In this document: positions 54,882 through 55,490 of the stretch, one piece after another
How positions within the stretch are numbered: position 1 is the first letter of the stretch
Layout: every line of letters begins with the position of its first letter
Source: Saccharofermentans sp.
GTDB taxonomy: Bacteria; Bacillota; Clostridia; Saccharofermentanales; Saccharofermentanaceae
DNA length: 55,490 bases
NCBI GenBank assembly: GCA_024691325.1
Contig: JAILNR010000053.1
Coordinates: forward strand, 1 to 55,490
Direction: 5' to 3'
Translations under genes and position numbers: made by a program
The notes under the pieces: generated by a model
Databases searched by the model: none
Told to the model about the DNA's origin: nothing
What the model saw: only the letters and a program-made list of their open reading frames with translations

Positions 54882-55490
54882 TTGACGCTGCTTCTTAAGA
54901 TATTCGAGAGTTTTAGAATTCTCGATTTCCCGACCGCCTATATTATGATCTTTACGGGCGCCTGGTTTCTGGTGTTTCTGGTAACGGTTGCATTTGTTAA
55001 GCCTAAGAACCGTGATGTGTACAGGATCGTCGGCGCCATACCTGTTATACACTTTCTGGTGTTCTTTCTTTTCAATTACACTGAAGGTGATTTCAATCTG
55101 GGACTCGGAAGATATGTCTGGTTCCTGCTCGCAGCCTTCGTCTATGCGGTCGCGGGAATTGTCATTGCCAATAAGGAAAAGGTGATAAGACACGTTGTGA
55201 TCACCGGGATACTGGTCTTTATCACGTTTGCCCTGAGTGTCTTTTATATCTCGGGGATCAGCCATTACTCACGTTTTACAAACTATTCGCACATGAACTA
55301 CGAGCAGTCGATGGCGGCGCTTATCGATGAGATTGAGGGACACTACATCCTGTCTGACCATAAGAATATCGACTACGATGCTCTTCGTGCAGAGTATATT
55401 CCTCTGGCAGCGCAGGCGGATGCCGCACACGATGAGCTCGCGTATGCGCAGGCGGTAGCAAGCTTATGTTACGAGTTTCACGACGGCCAC
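54882..55490 (+). CDS. S41-type (tail-specific) protease with N-terminal membrane domain, cut by window end
   Basis: 203 codons are open to the right edge. TTG at 54882 follows AGGAGG by eight bases. Four hydrophobic segments occupy about residues 18-125, then a soluble part beginning near 140 with IEGHYILSDHKNIDYDALRAEY and SLCYEFHDGH. That layout matches the N-terminus of S41 peptidases ahead of the PDZ and catalytic core, which is outside the window. Family call is moderately sure. Confidence 0.65.
   Translation, partial: MTLLLKIFESFRILDFPTAYIMIFTGAWFLVFLVTVAFVKPKNRDVYRIVGAIPVIHFLVFFLFNYTEGDFNLGLGRYVWFLLAAFVYAVAGIVIANKEKVIRHVVITGILVFITFALSVFYISGISHYSRFTNYSHMNYEQSMAALIDEIEGHYILSDHKNIDYDALRAEYIPLAAQADAAHDELAYAQAVASLCYEFHDGH

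Noticed and set aside
1..55490. Insertion sequences, rRNA genes or further tRNAs
   Set aside because: No transposase, IS-type terminal repeats, rRNA sequence or second cloverleaf was recognised on either strand.

Overview
The window reads as chromosome of a low-to-mid GC Gram-positive bacterium of the Clostridia. The evidence is purine-rich AGGAGG ribosome-binding sites, a tryptophan T-box leader, many lipobox lipoproteins, OhrR and PadR regulators, YczE, RDD, DUF1858 and DUF389 proteins, and a Tn916/ICEBs1-like transfer module. I cannot name the genus. Most genes from 1 to 42 kb are on the minus strand in tight operons, often with 4-base ATGA stop/start overlaps.

Layout. (1) Positions 1-2180 are one end of an integrated mobile element abutting the 3' end of a tRNA-Ser(GCU) gene. 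It holds an FtsK-like coupling ATPase, a small upstream protein with an 8-codon leader ORF, and ten perfect 10-bp repeats flanked by a 12-bp inverted repeat, just where related elements keep oriT. (2) 2.3-9.5 kb carries two transporters, then three paralogous lipoproteins, an MscS channel and a DUF1858 protein. (3) 9.5-16.3 kb is a complete trpEGDCFBA operon under a Trp T-box. (4) 16.3-23.1 kb holds a GDSL lipoprotein, a glutathione peroxidase/ohrR pair with a consensus promoter and palindrome, a serine acetyltransferase/radical SAM pair, and RDD, aldo/keto reductase and DUF389 genes. (5) 23.1-33.0 kb holds a 1472-residue DUF4011-type helicase/nuclease behind a fourth paralogous lipoprotein, and a PadR-controlled operon (PadR, DUF1700/DUF4097 membrane sensor, lipoprotein serine hydrolase with a membrane tail). 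(6) 33.0-40.5 kb is a six-gene surface-glycan or glycolipid operon: nucleotide-sugar dehydrogenase, epimerase, methyltransferase, GT2 and two large polytopic GT-C-like proteins. A fifth lipoprotein paralogue lies upstream. (7) 42.3-55.5 kb is a mixed housekeeping region: an epimerase, an 873-residue membrane protein, acyl-CoA ligase, histidine phosphatase, C_GCAxxG_C_C protein, ketopantoate-reductase-like protein, ACT protein, CAT-like acetyltransferase and a truncated S41 protease.

The most notable items are the iteron/hairpin locus of the mobile element, the dispersed five-member lipoprotein family, the T-box leader with a possible second Shine-Dalgarno-masking helix, the recurrent leaderless promoters (including a back-to-back pair at 49.92-49.95 kb), the glycan operon, and the lipoprotein/giant-helicase pair with a G7 tract before a TTG start. 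No CRISPR array, insertion sequence, rRNA or complete defence island is visible. Functions are assigned from recognised motifs only; no database search was run.
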